A stretch of 64,000 nt of DNA, from contig NC_135251.1 in assembly GCF_964204865.1 (NCBI RefSeq), positions 26,784,001 through 26,848,000 on the forward strand. Reading direction: 5' to 3'. This stretch comes from Styela clava (taxonomy: Eukaryota; Chordata; Ascidiacea; Stolidobranchia; Styelidae). This document shows positions 45,004 to 57,387 of the stretch, in pieces. The position numbers and the translations under genes are program-made. Positions within the stretch are counted from its first letter, which is position 1. Each line of letters begins with the position of its first letter. The notes beneath the pieces were generated by a model that saw only the letters and a list, made by a program, of their open reading frames with translations, searched no databases and was not told the origin of the DNA.

Positions 45004-45998
45004 GTTGATTATCCAAACTGTGCAATTCAGTTTAATTACTTGACTGGTTAGTCGTACCGCCCGTAATGATTTGTTTCGTCTTCTGTGAGTATTTAATTTA
45101 GCTGACTCTGTATTGGGAAGTCTAATCATTCTGTGAATCTGCTTTTGTCTTATCTAAATCGCGTTCAAATTCAAACCAAACTACTGAAACGTCCTACTCC
45201 TGCCACCTTGCTAAACTCAATCTTTATTATTCATCACTGAATCTCGGACAAACCTTAGATTGGACTGGCAAAAGTGTAATCATCATCTAGTCCTAAGGGC
45301 AGCAATTATGCCGCAGGGAATTTTAATTATTACATTTGCGCTCTGTCGGAGTGACGACAGTTTGAGAATATATCCTCGGCGAAATGCAATATTGGCCTAC
45401 CTTCCCTTCCGCTTAATATAATTATGTAAATCGTACACCTTATTTTTTTATCCATTGCACTCACAGGAGCTAGTCAGGTATCGTGCTGTAAACGTGTAAA
45501 GGACGATCTCACATATTTGGGTTCGGGGTATATATATTCTCTGCAACTGTGGGGAATCAAAGGTATGAGCAATTGAAATTCGACTGCAGTAAATGTACTA
45601 GTCGTACGTAAAGCTAGGCATCATGTTAGATGCCCATTGATGTGATATTTCCCATATTTATTCCTATATGTGAGTGTGGCGAAGTATATATTTGGGCGAA
45701 ACTAAAGGTAGCTTTGAGGCAAGAAGCCTAGAACATAAGGTTGTAAAGAGCAAAGACAATAGGATAAAGCGGCATTGTCCGAACATGCACTCATAAAAAT
45801 TTGAATTGTAGGAATGGATAAATGACAGCATATTAGTATGAAAAGACGGGTATTCGACACAATGTAGATCTATGGAATCTTCTTTATTATATTGTTGGTA
45901 TTCTTCTTTTTGTTACCGTATGATAAAAATAGCTTCTCTCATTAATTACACTATCAATTACTTTGAAATTTTCAGTGGTTATCGATTGGATTTTTTCG
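45004..45998. repeat. Segmental duplication, copy 2 (empty sites)
   Basis: Matches 31688-32107, 33301-33349 and 36695-37236 as one continuous stretch. It lacks the two hAT insertions of copy 1 and so preserves both empty target sites (near 45424 and 45466). No gene inside. Confidence 0.85.
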
Positions 45999-47515
45999 CT
46001 AGAAGGCTATTACTTCCATCAAAACTTTCTGTGAGTTCTATGTGATTCGTTTTTTACTGCGAAATTTTGTGTGATGACCTATTGCAAATTGCTACAAATT
46101 ATTTGTAGCGTTTTTCCGACCTCTCTCGTGGACGAGGTAGGCCTACTTTATTGCTACACGAAAGTCGGAAGTTTTTTTATGGTACCGTATCGGTACTGTA
46201 TAAGGTAAGGTGGACAAGTGCTTCGTTTTGGTCTCCGTGGCCGTATATTTGAGTATCGATCTCTTGTTTTAGGAGTCATTCCACATTCACAAAAATGTGC
46301 GATGGAAGACAAGCTGCACGTTTCTTGGAGCGTAATTGTCTCTGTTAGATAAGAAAAATTAGTTTATTTCTTCTTCTTATTTCTAGTGATTAGATGGCAT
46401 TGTTTAAACTAACGCTTATCTTCGTCTAGATTACACTGCTTCAGCTTCCCCGTGGTGAATGTTATCTTCGATGTTCTAGTCTTGGTTTAACTAGATTTCG
46501 TTGATAAGAATAGTTCTATACAGTTACATATATATATATATAGTGACTTTTTCTATCAATTGCCTTGAAGGAAGTGCGTGTGCGTCCAAAACGCATTGCT
46601 TACAACTTGAGCACACTTTACGTGTATCACTATAAAAAAAAGCCTGGAACCAAATGCTTTCTATCAGATTTCATTATTACTTTACTTCGGGAGTGTTTTT
46701 TCAGAGGGAATTATCGTTTCCTGTGATTTATTACTGTTGTTAGTTTTTTTTTGTAAGGTCGCGCACTTACCAACGCTAAGTCGCGTTTATAGCCGTGTAT
46801 AAAAATTGCTCATCCGGTATTAATTCTTCCTTTTTTTGAAAAACTTCATAATTTTGATCCGGATCGAATTTTACCGATAATTAACATAGGTTATTTGTTG
46901 AACCCATATTATATAAACGTCAATTTATTTATTCGGTGTTTAACGTCATATGAGTAAATCAGTTATTACACCTGTTGCCAGCGGTTATTCATTGCAGCTT
47001 GCTGTTTTTACTACAAATCAGCTGTTCGTTTTCAACTTTTTTAACTTCGAAAGTTATCATGTTAGGTAGTTTTTACGCGAAATTGGAGCTTCGATAGTAA
47101 GCGCAGGTGTATATAGCAGCAAAATTATAGCTACGCTCGCGGATTTAGCTACGTTCATCTTCAGGGCGATGGAATAAGATTGTATTTCAACAATATATTG
47201 GAATTTTAGTGAGAACAGACCGTTGGCAAAGTTTTATCATTAAAAATTGGATTATGTGTCGATTTTAAGTTTAAAGTTGATGTTAATTACAGCACGATGT
47301 TAATTACAGCAATTAAAAAAATAATTATACTTAATTTACCACGTGATGGTTTCTGGCAGGATACAACTTTTGTTCATTTGGTCAACTCTTACAACGTCGG
47401 TAAAAACTAAATGTTACGTCGTGCAGTGGAATATTTTTCTTACATTTATTCTTATTACATTTATAATTATTGTATATTAGAAAATATCGTTTCTTTGAAT
47501 AGTGTATTGTAAGGG
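45999..47515. other. Upstream of the 1231-aa gene
   Basis: AT-rich, with a short (TA)n tract at ~46531-46543. It must contain the promoter of the downstream gene, but I see no clear core element. In-frame TAA at 47510-47512 just before the ATG. Confidence 0.35.
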
Positions 47516-50500
47516 ATGTATCCTGCACTGCAATTAAATGGTCGCAAATCAGACGATGTGAATTGTTCACAAGAGAAACTTTATCTAACTTCAAGATCAA
47601 CACACACAAAGTATCAAAAATATCTCGACCAGACAGAACGTCATGGTTATCCAGGAAACCATAATTTGATGTTCTCCTCAACAATTTCTTCTAATAACTC
47701 GAAGAAATGCAGTATACCAAACGTTCTAACCGACAACCAACACAGCGGAGTTACAGAATTCATGAACTGCCCAAGTTCACCGTTGCACGAGTATGTTGCT
47801 GGTAACTGCAGCAGAAAAGGGAATCTATCACATGAAACAATTACAATGTCGAGCAATAAGTCTGATCGAACTTCACTAATAAATAAAAAGCCAAAGGTAT
47901 AGCAGATTTTTTTCATGTGTTTGGTGTTTTATGTAAAGGATTTGATAAATAACAAAGGGACATGGTTTTGTACGTAAAGTATATTATCACTATTATTTTA
48001 AATAAAAAATCATCTATAAGAATATAAAGTACGTATATTATTAAAGTGAATTCGCGATTTTTTTTATTTTACGTCATTCGACACCAATTTGTCCGATGTC
48101 ATAGGTATAACTAACTTTCCCTTTTTATTCAGACCGCGCAATCGCATGGCAGCGGTACTTTACCAGTGCCGGGGCATCAACGAATATATTATCATCATAT
48201 GTTACCTACGTTAGCTGGATCAAATACATCAACCAAGACTTATTCAAATTATCGCCAAGAGCCCAATCACACATCTGGGCAGCAATGCCGTGAACCGTTG
48301 GCAGGCACTTATTCGCAAGTAATGAGTAACCAGCAACAGCCTTCATTTTCCTATTTACCAATTATAGCCAATCACATTACAAACAACAAGCAGCAGACAC
48401 AACCAGTCTACCGTAGCAAACGAATTCAGACTTCAAATTTTGAGCCAAATTTCTCACGGCAGTTTCCAATTCCTCCACGTGTGATTAATAAAATTTCAAA
48501 TGAGCAACCAAAGCCTACATTACTCAATTATGGAAATTCACAAATCAAGTGTACTCAAACTAAGGGCCCATCTGTATTTCCAATTAGGACCAATTACATT
48601 CCAAATGAACAATTACAGCCATCCGAGCGCAATATCAAACATGCTGGCTATAAGACACAAAATTTGTCTCTTAATACGCAATATTTCCGTCAAACTCCTG
48701 TTTGCCAGTCAATAAGAATCAATCAGATGCCAAGAGAGCGATCAATACCTCTGGAAAACAGTAATTGGGTAATCTCTCCACGCGAGGCTCAATATTCTAG
48801 TTTTAATCAAGAATGTTTGAATGTAACAAACACGGGCATCGCTATAAAAAATCCAATTTTGTTTGCAAATCTGCAGTCTCGCACTACATGTAAATCATTG
48901 AACAAAGAAGTTCAACGACAGTGCGATGGACCTCCAAACAAACGTTTGAGGAAAGATGTTCAAGTTAAAGCGACGTCTGGCGCCTCATCGGAAAACTCGC
49001 CTGTTCAACAAAAAACAAGTTCCTCCCCAAACAAACCAGGCATAAGCACCGATCTATGGGATTTAATAAAGTCACCTCGAAGGCCTCGCGACTTGAATGA
49101 TGACGAAGACATTTCAACGTTTTGGGTTGTGGATCCTGATATATGGGAAGCGGAACAACGCCAACGTCATCGTTTGATTGGTGATGTTGTTGTGCAAACT
49201 TCTATATCTGAGAATAGGCATTCCAAGCATGTATGCAATAAGGATAAAGGTGGAGACGGTACTTCCTTACGTTCAGCTCTAGACTCAAGAGCTGAAGCGA
49301 CAACAAACTCTAATCCTTCAGCACCAGTCGAGAGCAAACATTGCGTAAAAGATTTAATCGCCAAATCTCCATCTGACATTTCAATGCAAAACTTGCATCC
49401 TCAACCAAAAGATTCCAATTTAAGTGGAACAGATTCAAATTTGTGTCAAATGATGTCACCACAAGATTCTCTTCATTTTAACGATGACGACGTGCCAACT
49501 TTTTGGATTGTGGATAACGATACTTGGGAACAGGAACAACAACAGCAACGAAAGGTTTCGGTAAAAAATGTTATCGCGGAAACACTTTTGAGTTCCCCAA
49601 ATCGATGTACTAGAGACGAGAGACAAAACAGCCCTTTTGAGAATGTCAGTTCTTCTTTACAAACTGTAAAATCCCAAGCAACCGGAGCAATATCTGTTAC
49701 GTCGGGGCCAATTGGGAACAAATCATTAACAATCAATTCCAAGAATGAATTCAATTACAAATGCTGTAAGCACAAAAACAGTTCCGCACGGTCGCTGTTC
49801 TCTAATTCAAATGCGAGCGGATTCTCTCCTGAACCCGGGAAAGACGAAAGAATGGGCGGTGTGGAAGAAAGCGTTGATTCCGATTGTGAACAAATGCCCG
49901 TGATTATTTCTTGTTATTCCCTTAGTAACAGAAACGAATCAGAAAAATTTGTTCACGATGAATTGCATAGCAAATCTATCACCGACAAAGATACAGAAAA
50001 AGTTTTAAAAGACGAAGAAGCGGTCTTTTGTGGAGAAAAATATTTTGATATTTATACTTTGCAAACTCTGTGTTGTATTGCTCTACAAAATCTTGAATGT
50101 TTCCGCGGAATTAATCGGACAAGGAAAGAAAAAGAACAAAGAGAAACTGCACCCACGCCGAATACTAATGCTTTACCTACATCCATCTTTAAGGAGCCAG
50201 AAATATGTGGTCAGGAAGAATTAACATTAACCTCCAAAATGTTTCCGCTCGAAAATAAATCGATTATTCAATATAACGATTCGAAGCTGATCACGGAAAT
50301 GCTTTCAAATGATAAATTGTTTCGAGAAATAGTACCAGAAACAATTCTTCATCAAAGTAGTTTTGATTTGGACCGTAAGTTTTCTAGCGATTCTGTAGGA
50401 AGTGTAAATTCTTTTTGTAGCAATGCGTCTACTATTTCGATACTCTCAATTATGGAATACGATACAGAGTATGGGGAGAGAAATATGGATCAGAGGTCAA

Positions 50501-51666
50501 AGGGAGATACAAAATCATACCCGAAATGTCCTCATGTAGCAGTTTCTCCAGTGACAATTGATGAGCGAAAGAAAACAAATCCTGAAGTACTGATTTCCAG
50601 AGAAAGAAATTTGTTTGATGATATTAGTTTTTCCAACGATTTATCTAAACAATATTCAGATGAAATTTATAATCCGGATAGCGACAAACGAACTGAATCA
50701 GATTTAAAGTTTGCACCTTCAACTAAATGTGATTCAGCCAAATCTGATTCATCTTCCCGAGCCAAGCAGGTCTTACCGAAACGAAAGGTAGTTGTCAAAT
50801 TTAATACGATACGTAAAAAGTCGGCACTCAATGAAAAATCCAAACACGCCGATACGCCTAAGCCGCCGTTCATATCGAGGAATCAACATGCTTCACAAAA
50901 TATGTATAATTATGATGTAGATGATGAAGATAGCCGCCAAAATGTCCTCAAATCTGACAATTCGCACCACTCCCCTCCGCCACTTTTATACTATCCTGCT
51001 AATGGATCATACAACACTCCGGATTTGACTTTTCGTGGAAGCGGATGTAAGAAAGAGATGTTAAAATGTGCCGTTAGCCCTGCAACAAAATCTTCAACAT
51101 CAACCGTCTTAAATATGCCAGCAAAAAGACAAATTGAAGAACGCAACGGGGTTGTTTCTAAACCTTGCCTCACAAATAAAGTATGCAATGAGAGACGTGC
51201 CACCCAAACTACAGTGAGTAAATGTATTGTATTTGATATGGTGATAAGGAATATGTAACTTTATTGTATCGTGCACATAAGGAACATACATAGTATATAA
51301 AGCGATATTGAGTCATAAATATGTCATTTATATTCCTTGTATTTCAAAATTATAGTCGTCGTCAGCTGACCAGCATGATGAGATTTTTGTAATGCAACAT
51401 CATATTAACGCAGAAATAGACTCTTGTACATTGCCAAGAACTTGTGGTGGTAAGTGCTTTCGCGAATTAGTTGTTGTTAACATGAAATAGTATAGTTTGA
51501 TTATGCATGGGCCATCTTATTTACAGGTTCACAGACATACTTATCAACGTCACCAGAAGATTCGACTTTCGAAAGGAATGAACCAAAACGGGACGGGCCA
51601 GAAAATGGGGAAATTGTTTTGAAAAAATGTTTTGTCAAACTACAAAGGATTGATGATATATTTTAG
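47516..51666 (+). CDS. Unrecognised 1231-aa disordered protein with FWxVD repeats (4 exons)
   Basis: Exons 47516-47896, 48133-51213, 51356-51449, 51527-51666; GT-AG throughout, phases sum to 3696 nt. The start is fixed by an in-frame TAA six bases upstream. The protein is rich in Ser, Asn, Gln, Lys and probably disordered, with no transmembrane segment or signal peptide. Two copies of an acidic/aromatic motif occur: DDEDISTFWVVDPDIWEAEQ (~residues 440-460) and DDDVPTFWIVDNDTWEQEQQ (~570-590). Each is followed by a basic/polar stretch and a V-A/V-T-rich segment. A basic patch (LPKRKVVVKFNTIRKK) near residue ~1010 could be a nuclear localisation signal (inference). The tail reads KKCFVKLQRIDDIF. 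AATAAA at 51706-51711. I do not recognise the family; a role as a nuclear or RNA-granule scaffold is only a guess. Confidence 0.8.
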
Positions 51667-52504
51667 TGGCTTGACCTTGTTTTATCTACTTTATTTTCAA
51701 TGTGAAATAAAAGTATTGTTGCTTCGTTGGAACAAAGTGTCGTTTTCCTAATTAAGTGTTGCTGAGGTTTTGATGCTGCTGTGAAAAAATTTGCAGTTAA
51801 TGGATTTCAAACTTTAGTACTTACTCACAGACGGTTGACCCACGTGGCCTATGAGATTTTCACCAAGAATTGTTTCCTTTGAAATAACGGGGAACGCGTT
51901 TTTATTCCGTCACGTTCCACCGGTTCGGTCACGTTTGTTTGCACTCGGCACTTGGCCTCCTCCCTATTCCTGTACCATTGTGCGATGTTCGTGTCATTTA
52001 TCTGTTCATTGTTCTCTTGCTCTTTTTTTCTTGTTTGCAAGATGATTTCATGCGCCGGTTATAAGGCATATAAAGTCAGTGTATAGACTACTGTCTGACT
52101 GCGTGGCCGGCTATCAACTCGGCATTGAATGCAATGAATTTGTAATGTTGGACTGTATTTTTTTCTTAATAGCAAATTTATTGGACACGAAATGATATTA
52201 TGTTGTTGTTGTTGCTAGAATTTCTCTTTAATTAGCCCACTGGAGCAATTGCTATGTATATTTAGAGCGCTCCAGAAGCGTGTTTACCAATATGGAGGTA
52301 ACTAATTTTGTTCGCCTACTTTACATTAAGTTGTAGAAAAGAGACTGAAGGGGGGAAGGGGGTATATTCACTTGGCTAACCCAGGCAGACCCGAACTCGT
52401 AATAGAACTAAAATAAGGAAAAATAGCAATAAAATTATGCCCTGACCCTAAACTGATACAGAGATACAGTTATTGCTGCAAAAGATTTGTTTATCTGTTA
52501 CAAT
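51667..52504. other. Intergenic
   Basis: 3' end of the previous gene, then AT-rich DNA. No exon is recognised; open frames on both strands at 51849-52045 overlap each other and look like chance. Confidence 0.35.
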
Positions 52505-52707
52505 GGTTCCATTAAATTTGAACCCACGTACATTTGAACCCATGACAATTGCACCTGTATGCTATTGCATCTATGGAATTTTTTTTGTTTCACGGATAGT
52601 TAAACCCATACTAACCCTAACCCATGGGTTTTAGCACCCGCATATTGATTGAACCCGTGGATATACGCATGGGTTCAAATGTACGTGGGTTCAAATGTAC
52701 GGTCACC
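52505..52707. mobile_element. 204-bp-family MITE, copy 2
   Basis: Near-identical to 38141-38344, in the same orientation. Flanked by the 8-bp direct repeat GTTACAAT (52497-52504, 52708-52715). The shared interior includes cacggatagttaaacccata. Confidence 0.9.
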
Positions 52708-52715
52708 GTTACAAT

Positions 52716-53999
52716 ATACAACATAAAGATTAGGTATGCTATGATGAGGCCCTGAAATTACTTATGGCCATAAATTGCAAATTGAACAGGTTTGAATTTT
52801 ATTATAGATGGCCCACAACTTAGAACCACTGACCCGGAAGCTTTAACAATGTATGCTGCTGAATTAGTTTCATGTGAAAATACATAAAGGTCATTATAAA
52901 TGAAGGACTGTCTTTGATGATCATTGATAAAATCTTGTGGAAGATGGCATGAGATTGGAGGCCACGTTGGCAAATTTGGTGGATGATACTTGACATGTGA
53001 AATAGAGGACTTGAGCTTAGCACATCTCGTGTCACATGTGCGTAAGAAAACGAGGGAATTGTCAAACCTTTCGAATTCTAAATCGAATAAGGTCCAGAAA
53101 ACTAGAGAAAATGCAAATACCAATAAAACAACACCTATCATATTTTAATACAATTGTTTCCATGCAACTCCTGACAGATTAATTCCTAAATGTTTCAAAT
53201 GCAGTCACTTCCTGAATCAAAGAGTGTAGGAATATGAAACGTGAGGGATTTGAAATTGTGATTTTCGTGTCTACAAAAGGGGCACTGGTCGAAGCAGTGC
53301 GGACGCAAGAACCCATGCATGGTTCCAAATTGTAAGCAAAAGCCTATACCACGCCACTGGTCATGAAACAAATAATCGTACTATTTCAAATGTTACTGAA
53401 CAAAAGAAAAGCTCTGTTACGGACAACATTGAGATACCCCATTTTGATGAATCTAATTTTATTGCAGCTTGTTTATTGCTACGCAGTCCTTTTTTATCAA
53501 CTACATCTCTTTATATAGCAAACTTGACTTTTACTTTCAAGGTGTGTGATGTCATAATCGTTTGGCATACATCACAATAAAAACCTATACTATACAACCC
53601 GAACATAGTATGTTGTGAACCAGGTTAAGGTGATCAGGTTGTGCGCCAATTTGGCGCGCACACTAATCAAGCACCAAAAAGGTTTTAAATAGCAAATATT
53701 TCAACAATTTGACCCGATGAGAAAAAAACTAGTATGATTTTCGTACTCAGCACCCCAAAATTCACCTAAATCCGCTCTGAAACCTTGGACACCAGAAAAT
53801 GCGTTGGTCAGTGTAATAAGTGGTAATTATAGAAAAAAATATCAATCGAATATGAAAGTAGATTTTTTGAACACCACTATTGCCAACGGCTGGGCACAAC
53901 AAACTGTCGGCAGAACCTCCGAATAATTTTCAAGGAAAGTGTGGATATCCATTTTTGCATGCGAGTTAGAGGGCAAATAATTCAAGTATTTCAATAAAC
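52716..53999. other. Gene-free stretch
   Basis: Near 52805-52832 a hAT-like terminus (gatggcccacaacttagaac, then cactg) is visible without a partner. A 127-codon open frame on the minus strand (52758-53141) starts hydrophobic but overlaps this terminus and resembles no family. Confidence 0.35.
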
Positions 54000-54335
54000 C
54001 ATTAACGAGAATATTGGTCGGAGACCGAAAACGTATCGATCGAAAGTTAGCAGATTCCCCAAAACAAAAACTGCGGTTCCGATTCATGTGCTCTTACTCC
54101 ATAGCGACACCGTGTGTCCCGTCACTAATTAATAAATAACTGGCTAATTATACGACCTAATTCATCCAAAATCGATAGGCCTTCTGGTCCGTGATATGAT
54201 GAATGAACATGCAAAATTTGGAGCAGATTCAACCTCGCTTTCGTGAGATATCGCGTTTTATCTAACAGACAAACACACAAAAAAACAGACAAATACCTAT
54301 CAACATACTTACCGATCAAGATCGATAAGTAATGA
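54000..54335 (-). repeat. Dispersed repeat, copy 2 (inverted)
   Basis: Reverse complement of 43330-43710 with small indels (e.g. acctatcaacatacttaccg; tcgcgttttatctaacagac). An internal block present at 43550-43600 is missing here. Confidence 0.75.
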
Positions 54336-54429
54336 GTAGTGGATCGGTCCATAGACACGTCATTCATGCATCTGTATCACAAATATCAATTTCCCATGTT
54401 TTGAGATGTCTGTTCTTCAAGTTGACACT

Positions 54430-54850
54430 CAAGAACATTGTACACCATATATATATATAAAGTACTTAAAAGAATGCATATTAAATAGAATATGCTTATG
54501 GCATTAGCGCTATATGTATAGCTATATATGCATATTTTTGGCTGCATTTGTATATCGTGTTACCAACATGATCGGTCGAGGCGTCGACACCGTCTGGTCA
54601 TTATTAAACAACAAACGATTAAACAATTGTTAACACAATTGCAGACCAATTTAAACTGAGATTGAAGCGACGTTGCTTTAAGTAACAGACAATCTGTTAT
54701 AGTATGAGACTTTGGTTGGTTTAGATCGCATAGTAAAACAGCTATGCATATACATCCAACTCAATATACATATACCGCCATTCGGATGATATACATATAC
54801 AGCCAATGCCATATGCATATACAGCTCATTTTATAAGAATTCTTTCAAGT
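54430..54850. repeat. Degenerate TA-rich repeats (atgcatatacagc type)
   Basis: Irregular array of 'catatacagcc'/'atatgcatat' variants. No coding potential. Confidence 0.5.
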
Positions 54851-55435
54851 ACATACATACACCAATACTGGTACACCGATGTTCAAATTACCGATATATA
54901 TTACCACCACTCACAAATGGTTTATTGAAATACTCAAATTAATTGCCTTATAACTCTATTCACATGCAAAGATGGGTATCTACACTTTCCTTGGTAATGA
55001 TTCGGGAGGTCCTGCAGACATTTTGTTGTGCACAGGCGCTGGCAATAGCGGTGTTCGAAAAATCTACTGTGATATTTGATTGATCTTTATAGTTACCGCC
55101 TATTATTCAAAATATAAATAACACAATTTTGGTAGCGAAAAAAGTCAAATATGATAAATTTGAGATAATTTGGATGATAAATCGACATGGGTTCAAGCTG
55201 TTGCGCACAGCTCTGACGCAAACATGGACCCAGTGGAAAACAGTCGACTCATTTGTTAGCAATCGAGCGGGATGCAATGAAAGATAATTCAGTTACGAGG
55301 ACACGACTGAAGCAATCCTAAAATTTCACGGCCAATCCCCGAGGAATGACGCAATATCCATTTATGTTCTTTTGCAGTGTTTCCCACACTTTCACTGGTG
55401 ATGCGTTTGTGCACCATATTGGATTTAAAAAGGCC

Positions 55436-55553
55436 AACAAACAACAGCGAAGGAATAAATTCGCTACAGTCAAAGAATTAAACAAGCAATTTGCTTTGAT
55501 TGCTTGTTTAATTCTTTGACTGTAGCGACTTTATTCCTTCGCTGTTGTTTGTT
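55436..55553. repeat. Near-perfect palindrome, 54-bp arms, 10-bp loop
   Basis: Left arm 55436-55489 (aacaaacaacagcgaaggaa ... aaacaagcaa), right arm 55500-55553, loop tttgctttga. I find one mismatch (ggaataaattcgc versus the complement of gcgactttattcc). Transcribed, it would fold into a long hairpin. Confidence 0.95.
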
Positions 55554-56851
55554 AATTAATTCAGTCATCGCGATTGGCACTTCGTGAGGACATGTATCTT
55601 GTTGTCTCCATAAAACTCTTCCGTCCCCTGCCATGGGTTTGGTGACCCTTCAGTTTCGGAAAATATTTTTGAGCACTTTCAATTCCATTTAAAACTTTGA
55701 TTTGCACCTGCTAGTTTTCCTGTCGGATGTAAGAAGTGTTCGTGGCACTTAGGGGCTTTCCACGGCCTAAAACTATTTTACAAAATCACAGGCCATTCTT
55801 TCCATAAGCTGGACCATTGTTTAAAAAATGTATTTTCCACTAATTATTAAAATGAGTGTGTTTTTCCTGTAATAATCTCTCATACTCGATTGCATGACTG
55901 TCAACAATACAGCAAATCTAAACGGAAATAATTTCGAATTCATGCCAAAATACAAACTCAAAAACCCACTTGCAAGTACCCTAAATAAAACGATATACCT
56001 AAACATGATTTCAACAAGTTATGTTTCAATATATTTATTTGAAAATGAACTAAAAAATAATCATGCGCAAAGCTCTTGCAATAAGGCGGAACTTGCAGAG
56101 AACGGTAGACATAAGTAAATATATAAAACCAATGAAAACGATATCACTCTTTATCCAGCTTGTATTACTATCTATAAAATTCAGCTACAATTTTGTGCAC
56201 CAAAACCGTCGTCAGCTGTCCGTCAGATGATTTAACTTTGTAGTATTTGTCAATTGTTTCAGGTAGATTCAGAATAGTAATATTTGTATTAAAACAAATT
56301 AATTAATATAAATCAAGTTTCAATTATTAGAAGATTTTACAGAAATAGTTGAATAATGTCAGATCTTCATCAGTACATATCCCGTATTTAGAGCTCTCTC
56401 CATTCAGACAGCGCTCGTGGATGTCGTTTTAATGATTATTGGAAATTCAAATTAAAAAAAGGTTAAAGTATTGTTGGTTGTATCCCATGCATGTTTATAC
56501 AACATGATAATGATTGATAGAATGTAACAAACGTGGTTATCCATCATTATGGATTCACGCAACATATATTAAGATGGCTAATGCTTCTACGACACAAACA
56601 AAATGATTTTACAACAAGGCAAATGTTTCAGCCATCTTGCTGTAACCGAATCAATTTTTTTTACACGGTTGGAAGCATATGAAAACGATTACTTAATATT
56701 CATATTGATGGCGAATAGTAATCTAATTCCACAATCATTGTCCCGCAATTGATACATTTTGGCTGTTTTCATTCTTATAAAGCATCTTAATTCCTTCCTT
56801 CCACAAAGGAGTATGCCAACTACCTGGTTATGAACAAGATATGATGGGTAG
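55554..56851. other. Downstream of neurexin
   Basis: AT-rich; it should include the neurexin 3'UTR, which runs leftward from 56851. I see no other exon. Confidence 0.4.
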
Positions 56852-57387
56852 CTATACATAGTATTCCTTGTCCACCTCCTTACCCCTTATACTGGACTTA
56901 TTATTACTTTTTACTGAGCCGTTTTTCTTTTTTACAATTGAACCAGCATGTCCGTTGGCATGCCCGTTGCTAACCTTAGCGCCAGGAGCGTTAGGGTCCA
57001 TATGATAATGATTTTCGTCTTTGTGCTTGTACTTGTAAATGGCAACCAAAAGGATTACTATACAAATAACTGCAGCTCCTACTATTCCCGCAATCATTGC
57101 AGTAGTCCCATTTAAAATTCCCCCCAAGAATCCAGTTTTCACGTTTGACCCATTATCATTTGTGATCTTTTTATCTCCATTACTTAAATTTGCAGATCCA
57201 TTGAATTTTGTGTCGTTAAAACTGGATTCAACTGTTTCAGACGTTGTCAACTTTGGAGTTGACTTTCTTGTAGACTCAAAAGATGCCGCACCAGTAGAAC
57301 GAGTAATTAAAGGTGGTATGATTACTCCGGGAGTCATCTGCGTATCCTTGTCATCTTTTATCATGACGTTGTCTTTTGATCGGTTGC
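56852..57387 (-). CDS. NRXN: Neurexin last exon: stalk, transmembrane helix, PDZ ligand
   Basis: The acceptor is at 57388-57389 (ctactaag). It encodes a Ser/Thr-rich membrane-proximal stalk, the helix AMIAGIVGAAVICIVILLVA, a 4.1-binding-like juxtamembrane region (KYKHKDENHYHMD) and the tail DKEYYV, identical in its last four residues to vertebrate neurexins (binds CASK/Mint/syntenin PDZ domains). The stop is at 56852-56854. It is part of the gene spanning 56852-63164. Confidence 0.93.

Noticed and set aside
52758-53141. 127-codon minus-strand frame with hydrophobic start
   Set aside because: It overlaps a hAT-type terminus and has no family resemblance; the hydrophobic start alone is not evidence for a signal peptide.
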